Assembly (NCBI RefSeq): GCF_020740795.1
Contig: NC_067301.1
Coordinates: 2,232,001-2,296,000 of the forward strand
Direction of reading: 5' to 3'
Source: Apus apus
Taxonomy: Eukaryota > Chordata > Aves > Apodiformes > Apodidae
Length of the DNA stretch: 64,000 nt
Shown here piece by piece: positions 39,901 through 64,000 of the stretch (its first letter is position 1; each line of letters begins with the position of its first letter). The notes beneath the pieces are model-generated. The model had not been told where the DNA came from. It saw only the letters and a program-made list of their open reading frames with translations, and did not search any database. Made by a program: the position numbers and the translations under genes.

Positions 39901-39906
39901 TATTAA
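18602..39906 (+). CDS. SSU72: RNA polymerase II CTD phosphatase SSU72 (whole gene, 5 exons)
   Basis: The coding exons are 18602-18681, 24186-24329, 36834-36973, 38690-38808 and 39805-39906. They total 585 bases and give 194 aa, the length of human SSU72. All four introns are GT-AG and all phases join. The protein is a low-molecular-weight-type Cys phosphatase that removes phosphate from Ser5 and Ser7 of the Pol II CTD and works with the 3'-end cleavage machinery. Its P-loop is CSSNQNRS, with nucleophile Cys12 and Arg18, and the general acid is Asp143 in NVDIQDNHEE. The C-terminal helix and the end FLHTVCFY are intact. The sequence is nearly identical to mammals; Val104 is where I recall Leu. 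Introns are 5.5, 12.5, 1.7 and 1.0 kb. It lies between FNDC10 and TMEM240, in the same orientation as in human. Confidence 0.98.
18682..24185. other. SSU72: SSU72 intron 1
   Basis: The first 300 bases are still CpG-island sequence. The rest is AT-richer, with no other exon series or clear mobile element. A short duplication of ACTTACATACTGGCTCAGGA and its variant ACTTATGTACTGGCTCA lies at 21919-21957. Confidence 0.6.
24186..24329 (+). CDS. SSU72: SSU72 exon 2
   Basis: Acceptor cctcttgtctttcag, donor GAACT|gtatcc. Encodes Ser27 (completed) to the first two bases of Leu75, including KRGFSVRSFGTGTHVKLPGP. The donor is off-consensus after GT, but the resulting junction restores Leu-Tyr exactly as in the family. 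Confidence 0.97.
24855..24896 (-). mobile_element. Short CR1 3'-end remnant
   Basis: TAGGTTGGGAAAGACCTTTA and AGATCAAGTCCAACTGTAAA match the complement of the CR1 3' terminal region over about 40 bases, too little for subfamily assignment. Confidence 0.65.
31476..31522 (+). repeat. Two-copy direct repeat, 25-bp period
   Basis: GTGGCCCTGCTGTCTTGATG at 31476 recurs at 31501 as GTGGCCCTGCTGTCTTGGTG. It is a simple local duplication in SSU72 intron 2. Confidence 0.85.
36834..36973 (+). CDS. SSU72: SSU72 exon 3
   Basis: Acceptor caagtgacttcag, donor GAAG|gtaagg. Encodes residues 75-121 (YTQNGILHMLDRNKR through VYDQVVE) and one base of Asp122. It contains Val104 in CKDVFDL. Confidence 0.97.
36974..38689. 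other. SSU72: SSU72 intron 3
   Basis: A 1.7 kb intron with no recognised repeat or gene. Confidence 0.6.
38690..38808 (+). CDS. SSU72: SSU72 exon 4
   Basis: Acceptor tgttttcaactag, donor TGT|gtaagt, ending in phase 0. Encodes Asp122-Cys161, with the general acid Asp143 in VDIQDNHEEATLG. Confidence 0.97.
38809..39804. other. SSU72: SSU72 intron 4
   Basis: A 1.0 kb intron with no recognised repeat or gene. Confidence 0.6.
39805..39906 (+). CDS. SSU72: SSU72 exon 5 with stop
   Basis: Acceptor cttttctcttctag. Encodes IQHTEDMENEIDELLQ to the terminal CFY (162-194), then TAA at 39904-39906. Confidence 0.97.
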   Translation: MQHTEDMENEIDELLQEFEEKSGRTFLHTVCFY

Positions 39907-40392
39907 AGCACATCTGTCTCCTAGGCCTTAATACAGATGAGGGAAGCATGTGTTTAAAGTTCTGATTATACTGTATTTTCCTGGAAAATTAATATTGATC
40001 TTTTTTTTTTTCTGTTTGTTTGTTTAAAAAACTCCTTTTCAGTGTCTTTTTGTTTTGTTGCAGGTATTCTGTCACAGGTAGGCAGAGATACTGGTTGGGT
40101 TTGTACATATGAGATGATTAAAAGTATACACAAAGGCCACCTATTTAAAAATGAAAATCAAGATTTTCTTTAAATCCTACTTTAATTATTACAAGTAGGC
40201 TTTTAATTATAAAGAGAATGTTTCTTGAGTATAAGTTTATAATGTATTTTTCCAACTTACAAATTTATTTTATTTCAGTTGTGCTTTTTTTTTTATGTTG
40301 ATGTGACAGAATGGCTGAACCACGTGAGGATGTGAATGGAATAATGAAAAACAAGTATCTGTATATTATTAGATATAAAGTTGGAAGCATCC

Positions 40393-40398
40393 AATAAA
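40393..40398 (+). terminator. Candidate SSU72 polyadenylation signal AATAAA
   Basis: This AATAAA lies 487 bases past the SSU72 stop and is followed by TTTGTCTGTTTTC, a GU-rich element of the expected kind. Other AT-rich sequence between 39960 and 40270 lacks a better-placed signal. Confidence 0.6.
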
Positions 40399-40399
40399 A

Positions 40400-43300
40400 A
40401 TGAAAAACCTGTAAGTTTGTCTGTTTTCAACATAGAAGCCAGGTGAGTGTGAGGTGAAACAGAGTGTCTGAAGCAGCAGAGGAGTTGTTGTTTATCTGGG
40501 GAGGGTGGTGACAGTGAGAGGACCCTGACAGGAATCAGGAGCCCCAGCTGTGGCCCTTGCTCAGGGAGCCTGTGCATCTGGGCAGCTCATAATGATTTTT
40601 TGATGCTGTGTTGAACTAAAATGAAGTGCTTGCTCTGCATGAACTAGGGCACTGACAGGAAATCTTTTGGGGTCTCAAATTGCTTTTGTATTATTGTGTG
40701 TGAGATTAATAAGACTGTACCTGTAGCCACCAGGGCCAGTTGTGTGTATGTCTTCTGTAAAGAGGATAGGGAGAAACTGCAAATTTCACTATCAGTGGAA
40801 AGAGTTTAAAGCTTTTTTTAAAATCTGAAATATCTTTTGAATAGAAGCATTCTCTTCCCCTGCAGTGCTTGTCACAGCTCCAAACCCAGAAACAGAGCAG
40901 AAGCTCAGACTCATCTTTGCTGAAACTGGTAAAAGTTAAACCAAATTATTAGGCATTCAAAGTGTAAATGGTGAAGTGCTGCTGCTTGTTTTGTTAAAGG
41001 AACCTGTAAATGATTTGCAGCAAATGAGGTCTGGGTGCTCTTTAAGACTTGGGTATGTGAGGACAACTCTTTAAACATCGTGTTAAAAGTGAAGCAGCAG
41101 AAAACGGGGGCAGAGCTCCTGGCTTCCCTCTCTCTCCTCTCACTCACCTAAATTGGCTGAACTTTAATCATTTTGCAGGGGCAGGAAGCTAGTGCTGAGT
41201 GCTTGGTCTGAACGTAGGGCAGCATTACCCATCTCTGCAGACAGCTCCAGCTGTGTAGGTAGTAAGTCCTGTTGCAATGCTGCTTGACCTCTGCAGGGAG
41301 CAGACTTGGGTGCAGGAAAAGGCACCTGCTCCACACCTGAAAGCTGCAGGTCCACATCTGAGAATCCTCCTTTGCAGTCACAAAGTGTGCAACTCTCAGC
41401 CAGGCCCACGAGGGAATCTTCAGCCCCTGCTGGGATCTGGGGCTGGCTGTGGTTTCAGCTGCCCTGTGGGAGAAGCAGGGCCCTGCCAGCTCACTCTGTG
41501 TCCTGGGCTGTGTCCAACGGGGTCATTGCATCGTGCTCGGGTCGCAGGGATGTTTCATAGCCCTGAATTACCTGGTGCTGTTTTCCTTCTCTGGTAAAAA
41601 TCCCTAAAACAAGGGTTTTGTGGGGAAGGAATGAATGGATGGGAACAATCAGGGGATGGGGAGTCCCAGCAGCAGCTGTGGTGAGGCTGGCAGGGGGTTG
41701 TGTTCTGACTGCCTTGTCCTGTCCTGTTTTGTTGCTGGAGACTCCGTGTTGGAAGGATTTCATTCAGCCTCCTCTGCTTCTGCTCATCTGGCTGGTACCA
41801 GGGCTGGTTACCATGGGGACATTCACAGCCAAAGGAAGAAGATGGTTCTGTAAGGACTGAACTGCTTTAGTTGGTCTCTTTAAAAAGGCATGTCAAGCAA
41901 GCACAGTACTGAGTTATTTTGAGCAGTTTTCCTTCCCTATCCAGTGTCTGTGCTAAAGTCTGCTCTGTGGCAAGGTGAAACTTGGGGACTGTTTGAGAAT
42001 GTTTTCTACTTTCAACTTCATTAATCCTGAACAGAGCTCTTTGTTGGTGTTTTACAGAACGGCAGTAAAAAAACAAATGGCATCTTTTCATCTGTGTTTT
42101 GTGTGTACGTAGAGATCTACACAAGTGTCCTTTTTATTACATAAAAATTGTACTTTTCATGTGCATAATGGGCAGAGAATTCTGGTTGCTGAGGTGCCAA
42201 GTGTGGGTTAACTGGTAGAACCTCAGCTTGCTCCATCTCCTCAGCTGAGAGGAGAAACCTTGGTCTAAAACCATGATGGAATAAACAGGAATTGACAGGA
42301 TTGTTCTTTCCTAAACACTCTATTTGTAAGGAAAAGCAACACGGGGAGCAGGTCACTTGTCATTTCTTTATTGACCAGTGTGCAGATGGATGACCTGGTT
42401 GGGTGGATGACCTGGATGGACAGACAAGTATTCTTGGCACCTGCAGTGCCAAGATGCATGATACTGCATGATACTGAGGTGCTGGAGCAGCAACAAGGCT
42501 GGTAAAGGGACTAGAGGGAAAGTCTTATAGGGATAGGCTGAGGGACCTGGGCTTGTTTAGCCTGGAGAAGACTCAGGGGGGACCTTCTCACTCTCTACAA
42601 CCACCTGAAGGGAGGTTGAAGTCAGGTGAGGGTCTGGGCTCTTCTCCCAGACAACCAATGACAGGACAAGAGGGCCTGGCCTGAAGCTGCTCCAGGGGAG
42701 GTTTGGGTTGGATACCAGGAAGCACTTCCCCATGGAAAGGGTGATCAGACATTGGGATGGACTGCCCAGGGAAGTGCTGGAGTCATCATCCCTGGAGATG
42801 TTTATGGAAAGACTGGATGTAGCACTTAGTGCAATGGTCTAGCCCATGTGGTGGTGTTAGGTCAGAGACTGGACTTGGTGACCTCAGAGGTCTTTTCCAG
42901 CCTCAATGATTCTGTGATCCGCAGTGCAAAGTATTTCAAATTTCTGTGAGCAAAACTTGTTCTTCAGCTCAACCTGTTCTGACTGACATCACTTCCCATT
43001 TCACTGACAGGTTAGTGAAAAATGTATGGCTTGATGTACTTACTGTGTCTCAATATGCTCCATTTGCATCGAAATCCATAGTGGAGCTCAGTTCATACAG
43101 GAACTTTCTGGGGTCTGGTTGGAGAGATGTGTATTTATACGTGCACACAAATATATATGTAGGTATCGAATTCTGGCTAAAGCTGAGGTCAAGGCTGTTC
43201 TCTGTCAAAAAGAGATTTCAAGAGAAATTTTGGCTTAAGGGAAATGGGAAAAGAATGTATTATTTGAGGGTGGGGTGGCATGCATGTGTGGTGCTGGTGT

Positions 43301-46280
43301 TCCCTGCCTTGTGGGCACATTGATGTTCCTGCTCTAAGTGTGGGTGCTGAGAGATGGTCCCCTGCCTTTGAAGTCCTGCAGTTGGCATTCCTGCTGTGTG
43401 CTGGAGGGGTAACACCTGGGGAACACAGACTCTTCAGAAGGGGCTGCCAAGGGGCATTTTCTGCTGTCAAGGAGAGTTTTCTGCTCTCGAGGTTCTCCCA
43501 GTTTCCATAGGGCCAGCAGAGGTGGCTTTAAAATGCAGGTTCCCCCCAGAGGTCCCCCCTGCCCTGTTTTGTCAGCATTTCTCTCACTTTTTTGACTTTC
43601 TATTGATTATTTAATTTTGATGAAGGAATAACATCTATTGAGGTGGCTTTATAAGATTTTGCTCTTGAAGTTGATGGTACCTCCTGTGTGGGCAGATCTT
43701 TGCCGAGCACTTCCTGAGGTTTCCATCTCTCATCTCAGCCCTCTGCAGGTCCTGCCCGTAAGGCACAGAGCAGCAGAGCCCTCTTTGCTTCTACATTGCA
43801 GCCTGTTCTTCCCCACAAGTCACTTTTGATCTTGTGTCTGGTTTCTGTGTCTCTAACCAAGCTTCAGGCCTTCCTAACATTAACAAACGTTCTTCTCTCT
43901 GTCTGAGACCTCAGCACATCTTCCAAACAGGTTCATGGAAATCAAGAGTCCTGCCTTTTCTCCCCTCTGCCCTGCCTGTGTCTTCTCCCTGAAGTTCTTT
44001 CCTTCTTGGCCTCCTTCTCCTGCCTGCTCAGTGCACACAGGAGTGCAGATCATGCAATCAGAGTGATGATGGTGGAAAAGAGCTTTTTTCCTCAGGTTTC
44101 CACGTTGCTGGATCTGACTGTGCAAAGAGCAATGATCCTAGTTAATTTTTTCCCAATGTGGCAGCCCGAGGAATTTGTTGCTAGGCAGATTATCCAGCTT
44201 TAACTTTTATTTCTCCTACGTGTAGGAGCTCAGGAGAAGGCATCAGTGAAGGCAAACACAAGTGCTTGTACCAGCACGGGAACTGTGCGAAGAGCAGGGG
44301 AATAAAATCCAGCCTGTGGAGGGTGGGGAGGGTATAAGGCAGCTGGGGGGGTTCCATGGAGGAGAAAAAAAAAAATGGGAAAAGGAGAGAAATGCTACCT
44401 CTGGTTGTTGTTTGACTCTGCTGCCAATTCTGAGCTGTGCCAGCACCGCAGAACTCCAGCTGAGGTCTGTGCTCCCTTCCAGAGGGAGGCAGTTCTTGAT
44501 GGCTTGGGATAATATCCCAACCTGGGGCTGCACACTCAGGGGGGAAAAACCTGAGGTGGTTCCCATACAGATCTCTGGTCCTTTCCATCACCTCCACCAG
44601 TATTGCTGGGAGTTAACAGGTACTTAACACAGAGGGAGGGACACGTTCCCTGTGTGCCCTCAAGTGCTGAGGGCTAAAGGAGCTGTGGCAGCTCAGGCAG
44701 CAGGGCTGGGGGAGAAGAGAGGGAAAGGCAGAGAATGGTCACTTCCCTGTGTGAGGGTGATGGTGACAGTGCAACGTGAGGCCTGGAGCTGCACAGGAGC
44801 CACGGGGAGCGTGGGTGCTGGTTGTCACGAAGGAGCAGCTTCTAGCAAGCTTCAAGTGCTGAGGAGCAAGTTTAACAAACCTGCTGTCAACTCGTGTGGT
44901 GACGTCCCCAAACACACCTGTTGGCACCTGCAGAGCCAAGGCAGCCTGCACCCGGGTGGCACCAGGCACAGGCAGTTCCTGCTTCCTCCTTCCATCAGAT
45001 GGAAGGCCCTGGAGAAACTCTTCTCGGCCTGATTTCCCCTGGACAGGCAGATGAGTGGCCGGGGTGGCTGAGCACGGTGCACAGCCTGGGCTTGTTCTTG
45101 GGGCTGGAGCTGGTGGGGCTGTGTGGGAAACTGGCAGCAGCCAAGGTTCAGTGTGTGCTGCACTGAGGGGTCAGAAGTGCTGCTGTTGGTTTGTTCCTGC
45201 TGCTGGTTTGCCCAGGCTGGTCTCCAGGCTGATCCCAGCCGTGGCCGTACACAACTCATGACAGCGATGCCTGGGATCCCATCAGCCAGGACTTCAGCTC
45301 CAGGAGGACCACAAGGTAAGATGGTTCCTCCAGAGCTCTGCTGAGGAACCTGGATGAGACAGTGACAAAATCCCCTGGGTGCCCCAAGCCCCGTGGAGAG
45401 CTGACCCAGCTCTTGTGGGGGGAGCAGGAAGGTTGGCTGGAATCCCACAACTTCAGGCACACAAACTTCTGGAGACTTGTCTTCAAATTGTCTGTTCTGT
45501 GGTTGGATTTGACTGTTACTTTAAAAATGCTCTCTAAAAAAAAATAAATAATGAAAGGACTGTTTTCTCCAAGTAGCAGAGTAACTCCCTGTGTTATCCC
45601 TGCATTGCTTCTGTGGAGAGGGGGTAGAAACCAGCTCCTGGCTCAGTGAGGGCAGCTCAGGGCAGGGGAGGAGGGAGCAGGAGCTGGGCAGGGTTGGGTG
45701 ACAAGCCCCTTCCCAGCCTGGATGCTCTTTTTGAGCAAATGTTTAATGGGTGTGGTTTCATTTTTTTTAATTTATTTTTTTTTTAGTTTTACAAAAAGAT
45801 ATTAAAAAAAAAAATCTGCAATGCAATCTGTGCTCTAATTTGAGGGCACCATTTAGTGATTTTAATTGTGTGGCAGTATTTTGGTATTTTCAATACCCAG
45901 TAGTAGGTTAATGACTGTTCCTTGAAGAATGGAGTTTATGTAACACCAGCCATTGCATAAGGAGGCTGGTGGTGGCCTGAGGAACAGAAGGGAAAACAAA
46001 TATGGAAGAAAGCAAAGCCCAGAGCAGGCAAAGTCTGCTCTGATGGCCCCAGGAAGCCTAAGAAATAAATGCTCCTCGGGTTGCAGCAAGGTGACACTCA
46101 CCTTGAGAGAAGCTGAGGGCTTGGAGGTGAAGGAACCATCAAGCTTTTGTGCTGCCACGTGGTGGCTGGGATCCTCTCCATCCACCCCGGGCTGCCTGGT
46201 TTGCCTTCAAGAAGAACAGCAAACAAAAATACAAGCTGAAAAGTTCTTGCCTGATCACTTGTTTATTTATTTGTTATCAT
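40400..46280. other. SSU72-TMEM240 intergenic region
   Basis: No exon series or RNA gene is recognisable. One CR1 copy lies at 42479-42918. A-rich and T-rich runs occur at 45530-45550 and 45765-45815. Confidence 0.55.
42479..42918 (+). mobile_element. CR1 LINE 3'-end copy, sense orientation
   Basis: The text follows the CR1 3' region in order: TTGTTTAGCCTGGAGAAGAC, CTCTCTACAACCACCTGAAG, CCAATGACAGGACAAGAGG, GGATGGACTGCCCAGGGAAG, and finally AGGTCTTTTCCAGCCTCAAT with a terminal GATTCTGTGAT. It is on the + strand with a near-complete 3' end and no tail beyond the terminal octamer. No functional ORF2 remains; only about 440 bases are present. Confidence 0.93.
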
Positions 46281-47800
46281 TTTTTATTTTATTGCTTTTT
46301 TTTTTTTTTTTTCCTCCCCAGACGTGGCCTGGGCTTGGGTTGATGCTCCATGGGGAGAAGCTTCCTGCTGGGACCTTCCATCTCAGGTTGGAGAGCTGGG
46401 ATGGAGTTGTTGGTTTTTTGGGGGGGGATAATTACATTTCTGGAACAAAAGTGACTACCCCCACCCCCCACCCCCCCCTTAAGTTTCCATCCCCAAGCTT
46501 TTCTTTGGGAGCAAAGTCCCACCTTGGCAGGGGTGGGAATTACTCCTGGCTCTGATGTTGGGATGGCTGAGGACAGACACTTCTGGGGACTTGTCCCTAT
46601 TCCCCTGGGGGGTGGGGAAGCCCCGGGGGTCCGGTCCGGACTGAATAGTCCGGACCGGACCCCCGGGGCTTCCCCACCCCCTGGAATGAGGGGGGGGATG
46701 GTCCCTATGTCCCCTCCTGGGATGCCAGGAGAGATGAGTCCGACCCAGTGATGAAGGGCAGGATGAGGACGGCGTGTGGGACTCGGAACGCGGGGTCGGG
46801 GCTCAGCTTTTGTGTTTGTTTTTTTTTTTTTTTTGGGGGGGGGAGAAAAAAAAAACCCAAGCAACGGGGAGGGAGGAACCCCCCCACACCCCAAAAAAAA
46901 AAAAAAAAGGGAAAAAACCCACCCCGGAGCAGGGCAGGGCCGCAGGAGCCGCCGCAATGAACCCGCTCCCGGAGCAGCGCCTGCCCTCCTAGGTAATGCC
47001 CGGGGCTGGGGAGGGGGCGGCGGGATCCGCCTGGGCGCATCTTCCCGCTGCATCCCGCATCCCGCATCCCGCATCCCACCCCCATTCCCGGCTGCGCGGA
47101 GCCACCCGGGCCCGGGGAGGGGCTGGACCGGGGGGGCTTCCAGCAGCGGGGACACGCAGCCCCGGCCGGCAGCTCCTGGTTCTTATCCTCAGCGTTCATT
47201 CTGAACATTTTAATTTTTTTTTGGGGGGGTGTTTTAGCCCACATCGATTTTTTAAATATTTTTTTTTTTGCACCTATCGGGAGGAGGGTGATTTAAAAAA
47301 AATATTTATTTAATTTTTTCGGGGGGGGTGGGGAGGGGTCGGGGAAGGAGGATGCGATGAGGTTCCCCCGGACTGGGTGATATATATTTTTTTTCCTGCA
47401 GCCTCCTCCTCTTCCTCCCCCCCCACCCCCCAAACCTCCCCAGCCTTTCCCCCCTCCCCCCCCCACCCCCTTCCTCTCCCTTTCCCCTTCTCCCCAAGCC
47501 TCCCCCCCCCCCCCCCCGCTTTTATGATTCTCTATCTCTGTCTCCCCCCTGCCTGGCTCGCTTTCCAGCTGCTGCAGGGAGGGCTGCGCTGCCCTGCGCT
47601 CGGCTCAGCCCGCGCTGCCTCCTATTTGTTTATTTGGGGGGGGGGGGGAAAGGCCAGAGAGGCTTTTTTTTTTTTGGGGGGGGGAGGCTGAAAAAATTAA
47701 TTTGAAAAAAGGAGGAAAAAAAAAAAAAAAAGAGGGGGGTGGGGGGGAGAAGAATTTTATATTTTTTTTAGAATTTTTTATTTATTCCCCCCCCTCCCCG
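46280..47800. other. Homopolymer and G/C-run zone upstream of TMEM240
   Basis: The zone has an unusual density of mononucleotide runs: T16-type at 46296, T14 then G9 at 46818-46843, A-runs at 46846 and 46889, C-runs at 47455-47515 (16 C near 47502), G-runs at 47636-47650 and 47676, and A18-type at 47716. Many G-runs could form G-quadruplexes. This is typical of bird GC-rich promoters, and such runs also invite base-calling errors. Confidence 0.85.
46608..46681. repeat. Perfect inverted repeat, 35-bp arms, 4-base loop
   Basis: The left arm 46608-46642 and right arm 46647-46681 are exact reverse complements, with loop GAAT at 46643-46646. The arms are GC-rich (centre TCCGGTCCGGACT / AGTCCGGACCGGA). 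Beyond the arms, pairing stops at 46607/46682. It lies about 1.4 kb before the TMEM240 start codon. Confidence 0.97.
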
Positions 47801-47960
47801 TCACGTTTATCCTGGAAAAATAAAAGCGTTCCGCCGGGCAGGGCGAGGGAGCGCGGGTGCGTGAGCCGGGGGGGGTAGGGGGGGGGGTTCCGGGCCGCCC
47901 CCCGCCCCGCAGCCCTGCGGGCGCCCCGCGCGATGCGCCCCGCGCTCGGCGCTGCGGAAT

Positions 47961-61444
<13,484 letters not shown>

Positions 61445-63241
61445 GGGACACCCCCCCCCAGGGACTGCAGGGAGCTTTTAAGCAAGGACCTCGCTCTTCC
61501 TCCAGGGGAACAGCTGCCAGTTTGCTCCTCTATGGAAGCCAGACCAGGACACAATTTGACTGCTCCATCCCGTGTGTCCCCGTGGCACAGCCTGATGCAC
61601 AACTAAGCCAGTCCCGGGCGCTGCGCAGCCCGGACGTTGCACTGTGTTCCACCTTCTGGTGTCAGACTGCTGTAAATATGTAAAAAGCAAAGAACACAGA
61701 GAAGAGATTTGCATTATCCTTTCAGCCCCCTTCTCCTGGCACTCACGGCTGTCCTCCTCACCCAGCTGCCCTCCAGGGAACGATGGACTAAGGGTATGGA
61801 GGTGGGACAACATGAAGAAGTTGCAGTTTCTCATCCAGGAGCTCCAGTCCCCCTTTTCTTTGGTCCTTTGGCTTGTTTCTGCTCTGCTCTGTCCCTTCTG
61901 TTGCTAGAATGGCTTGGCTGGTGGCAGGGTTGGAGGGGCACTGCTGCCAGCAGGGTGGGAAGGCACAGTGTCCCTTTTCTTCCTGGTTTTGGGAGCTGCT
62001 GTGGGGGGGGAGGAAGCCCTGGGCATGGATGCCCGAGTTGTTCCTGTCGTTGCTGTTCTCTGAAACCTGCCTTAAGCAATCCAAGAACCTGAGGAACCAG
62101 GAGGTGTCAGCCTGGTGAAGGGGGGGGGGGGGCTGGTGCTGCCTGGTTTGTTACCACCTTTCTGCTGGTGGGACCTTGCTGAGGTCAGTGCTGGTGTTTC
62201 TCCCCAAGGCTGGAGAGGAGCTGCTCCTGAGATCCGGGTGTGGTGGGTTGGAAGGTGTTGGATCTGGTTTGCACCCTGAGAGGCCCCTCTGCTGCACAAC
62301 AGCCCCCCCAGCCCCTGCCTGGGGGAGAGGAGCTGCTCCCCCCTCTCCTCAGAGCCTGGTTCATACCCCCTGGAAACACCAACAATGCCCTGAGAGGGTC
62401 CTGTCAATGGTCTCACTCTACCTGCACCCTCACTTCTCTGGGAACTGCTCCGAGCTGGAATTGCCCCTCAGCAGCAGGTTGGGCTTGGCTTGAGGGACAC
62501 AGGAAGATGTGGCCCTGAAACCAAACCCATCTGCAGCACTGGATGTCCCAGCCATGGGCTGAAAGAAGGTACATGGATGTTGTAAGGTGGGTTTTTGCCT
62601 TTGCCTCCCCCTGTGGGAAGGGTTTTGGATGTAGCTGAAACCAACCCCCACATCCAGGGAACATCCTTCCCTTCCAGGAGAGCTGCCTGGAGGAGAATTG
62701 ATTGCCAAGGTCTGTAGGCACCTTGAGAGCCTGGTGCTGGTTTCTCCAGCAGCCCTGCTGGCAGCAGGAGCAGAGGGATTGCCATGGAGAGGAACAAGGC
62801 TGGGAGATGCTGACCCCCAAGAACTGAAGGTGCTAGCCCTGAATCCCAGACATTTCTCCTTCATTCCTCATTTGGTATTGACGGGGCTTGTGCTTACAAG
62901 GGGGGGAAACATCCAGAACAAAAGGCTGATGAATATTATCAGGCTCTGCTGAGTTTTTCTGTGGATCCCTGTGCTCTCCCAATGTCTGATCCCACTGGCA
63001 GTGAGGGGAGGACACCAGGACTCCCTGCTCTTCCCTCCCTGCTCCAGCTCCTCTGTCTTGTTTGGTTTTTTCATTCCTTCCTCTGCCCGGGGTCAGTTCA
63101 GTTCCTTGCAAAGCCCCCAGGCTGGGGGGGCTGAGCCCAACATTCCTGTTCTCTGCCATCCCTCCCTTTGCTGTTCCCTAGTGCCTCTTGCCTTGGAGCC
63201 CCAGGTTCTGTCTGGACTTAAATCCTGGCCTGGTCTGCACG

Positions 63242-63277
<36 letters not shown>

Positions 63278-64000
63278 AGGGTGTCCCTCTGGTGTCACTT
63301 CTGCAACCCCCCCTGCCAGTAGCTACAGAACAACTTTTCCTTCAGCAGCCCCTGCCCAAGCCCCCGGGCTTGTCCCCTCCTTGGCTGGAGCAGCTGGGGA
63401 CCCTTGGCCAGGTGGGCTCCTCCTCAGGGGGCTCCAGCTGCTCCTTCCAGGAGAAGGTTCCTTGGGACCTGCCCAAGCAGCTCTTCTCCAGGCCCTGGGG
63501 CCATGGCACATGGACCCACAGTGCAGGTGTCATGAACCAGGGACCTGTCACAGCTGTGGCTTCAGGTGGGACAGTGTTTTGCAAGGGAGGAAATTCCACC
63601 ACAAGGACAAAATACTGAGTCTTGGGACTTAGTTATGGAGTGTGGTGGGGAAAAGCACTTTATCTATTCTGTCCTCTTGGTGCCTCTCACAAGAGAGACT
63701 CAAGGCTGTGCCCTCAGCTCAGCCTGAACCACTGGTCCTACCCCCCCTTCCAGCACCTGAGCTGAAATACCAGTAGACACCAGACTCAGAGCTGGAAGGG
63801 TGATGTGGTGGCTCACAGGGATTGAGGCTGATCCTCAGCAGAACTGCAGAAGAACATGAGGCTCTGGATGAGGGACAAAAATTAACCCCCAACATGGTGC
63901 ATGTGCCCATTCTTTAAGAACAGATCCATTATTTTTTAAACCTCCTGAGGCTGCAGCTGTTCCCCCTCAGCCCCTCTCTTGTTTGCACTTAGTCAAGAAA
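61445..64000 (+). other. TMEM240: TMEM240 3' UTR and downstream sequence
   Basis: The 3' UTR starts after 61444. No AATAAA is present before the window ends; an A/T-rich spot at 61671-61695 (TGTAAATATGTAAAAAGC) is the only nearby candidate for a weak poly(A) region. No further gene is recognised. Confidence 0.5.
63241..63278 (+). repeat. (GTCT)n microsatellite, about 9 copies
   Basis: Uninterrupted TGTC/GTCT tetranucleotide tract downstream of TMEM240. Confidence 0.95.

Noticed and set aside
46289-47155. 288-codon open frame on the - strand upstream of TMEM240
   Set aside because: It passes through homopolymers and the perfect hairpin, with Lys/Phe/Pro runs from A/T/C tracts. Nothing resembles a protein.

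Overview
The window looks like avian (bird) nuclear DNA from a GC-rich microchromosome. It carries CR1 LINE fragments in both orientations (some ending in the ATTCTRTGAT-type 3' terminus), vertebrate exon/intron structure with canonical GT-AG junctions, CpG-island promoters and GC-rich minisatellites. There are no bacterial operons, tRNA or rRNA genes, or CRISPR arrays. The species cannot be fixed from the sequence alone.

Four protein-coding genes are supported, all on the + strand. (1) Bases 1-7843 hold the 3' half of a Golgi integral membrane protein 4-like gene (GOLIM4/GPP130 family); its 5' exons lie off the left edge. (2) Bases 13285-13917 are the intronless FNDC10 gene (210 aa, one-pass membrane protein), with a roughly 1.9 kb 3' UTR. 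(3) Bases 18602-39906 are SSU72, complete in five exons. Its 194-aa RNA polymerase II CTD phosphatase has catalytic Cys12, Arg18 and Asp143 all in place. (4) Bases 48068-61444 are TMEM240, complete in four exons (173 aa, the spinocerebellar ataxia 21 gene). The co-oriented order FNDC10-SSU72-TMEM240 matches human 1p36.33, so this is the bird counterpart of that region.

The GOLIM4-like gene is the unexpected element. Human GOLIM4 lies on 3q26, and 1p36 and 3q25-q28 form a known whole-genome-duplication paralogon (for example PRDM16/MECOM, SKI/SKIL, GNB1/GNB4, TP73/TP63). A GOLIM4 relative beside FNDC10 and SSU72 is therefore what an ohnolog lost from mammals would look like.

The remaining sequence is introns, intergenic DNA and repeats. 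The most distinctive structures are: a GC-box minisatellite forming the SSU72 promoter and abutting a CR1 element; a perfect inverted repeat with 35-bp arms and a 4-base loop upstream of TMEM240, inside a homopolymer and G-run zone; a 22-copy PstI-type minisatellite followed by a CpG-rich block in TMEM240 intron 2; and a three-unit interstitial TTAGGG repeat in the GOLIM4-like gene. No new multi-gene system was found. Long open frames in the GC-rich repeats were judged to be composition artefacts.
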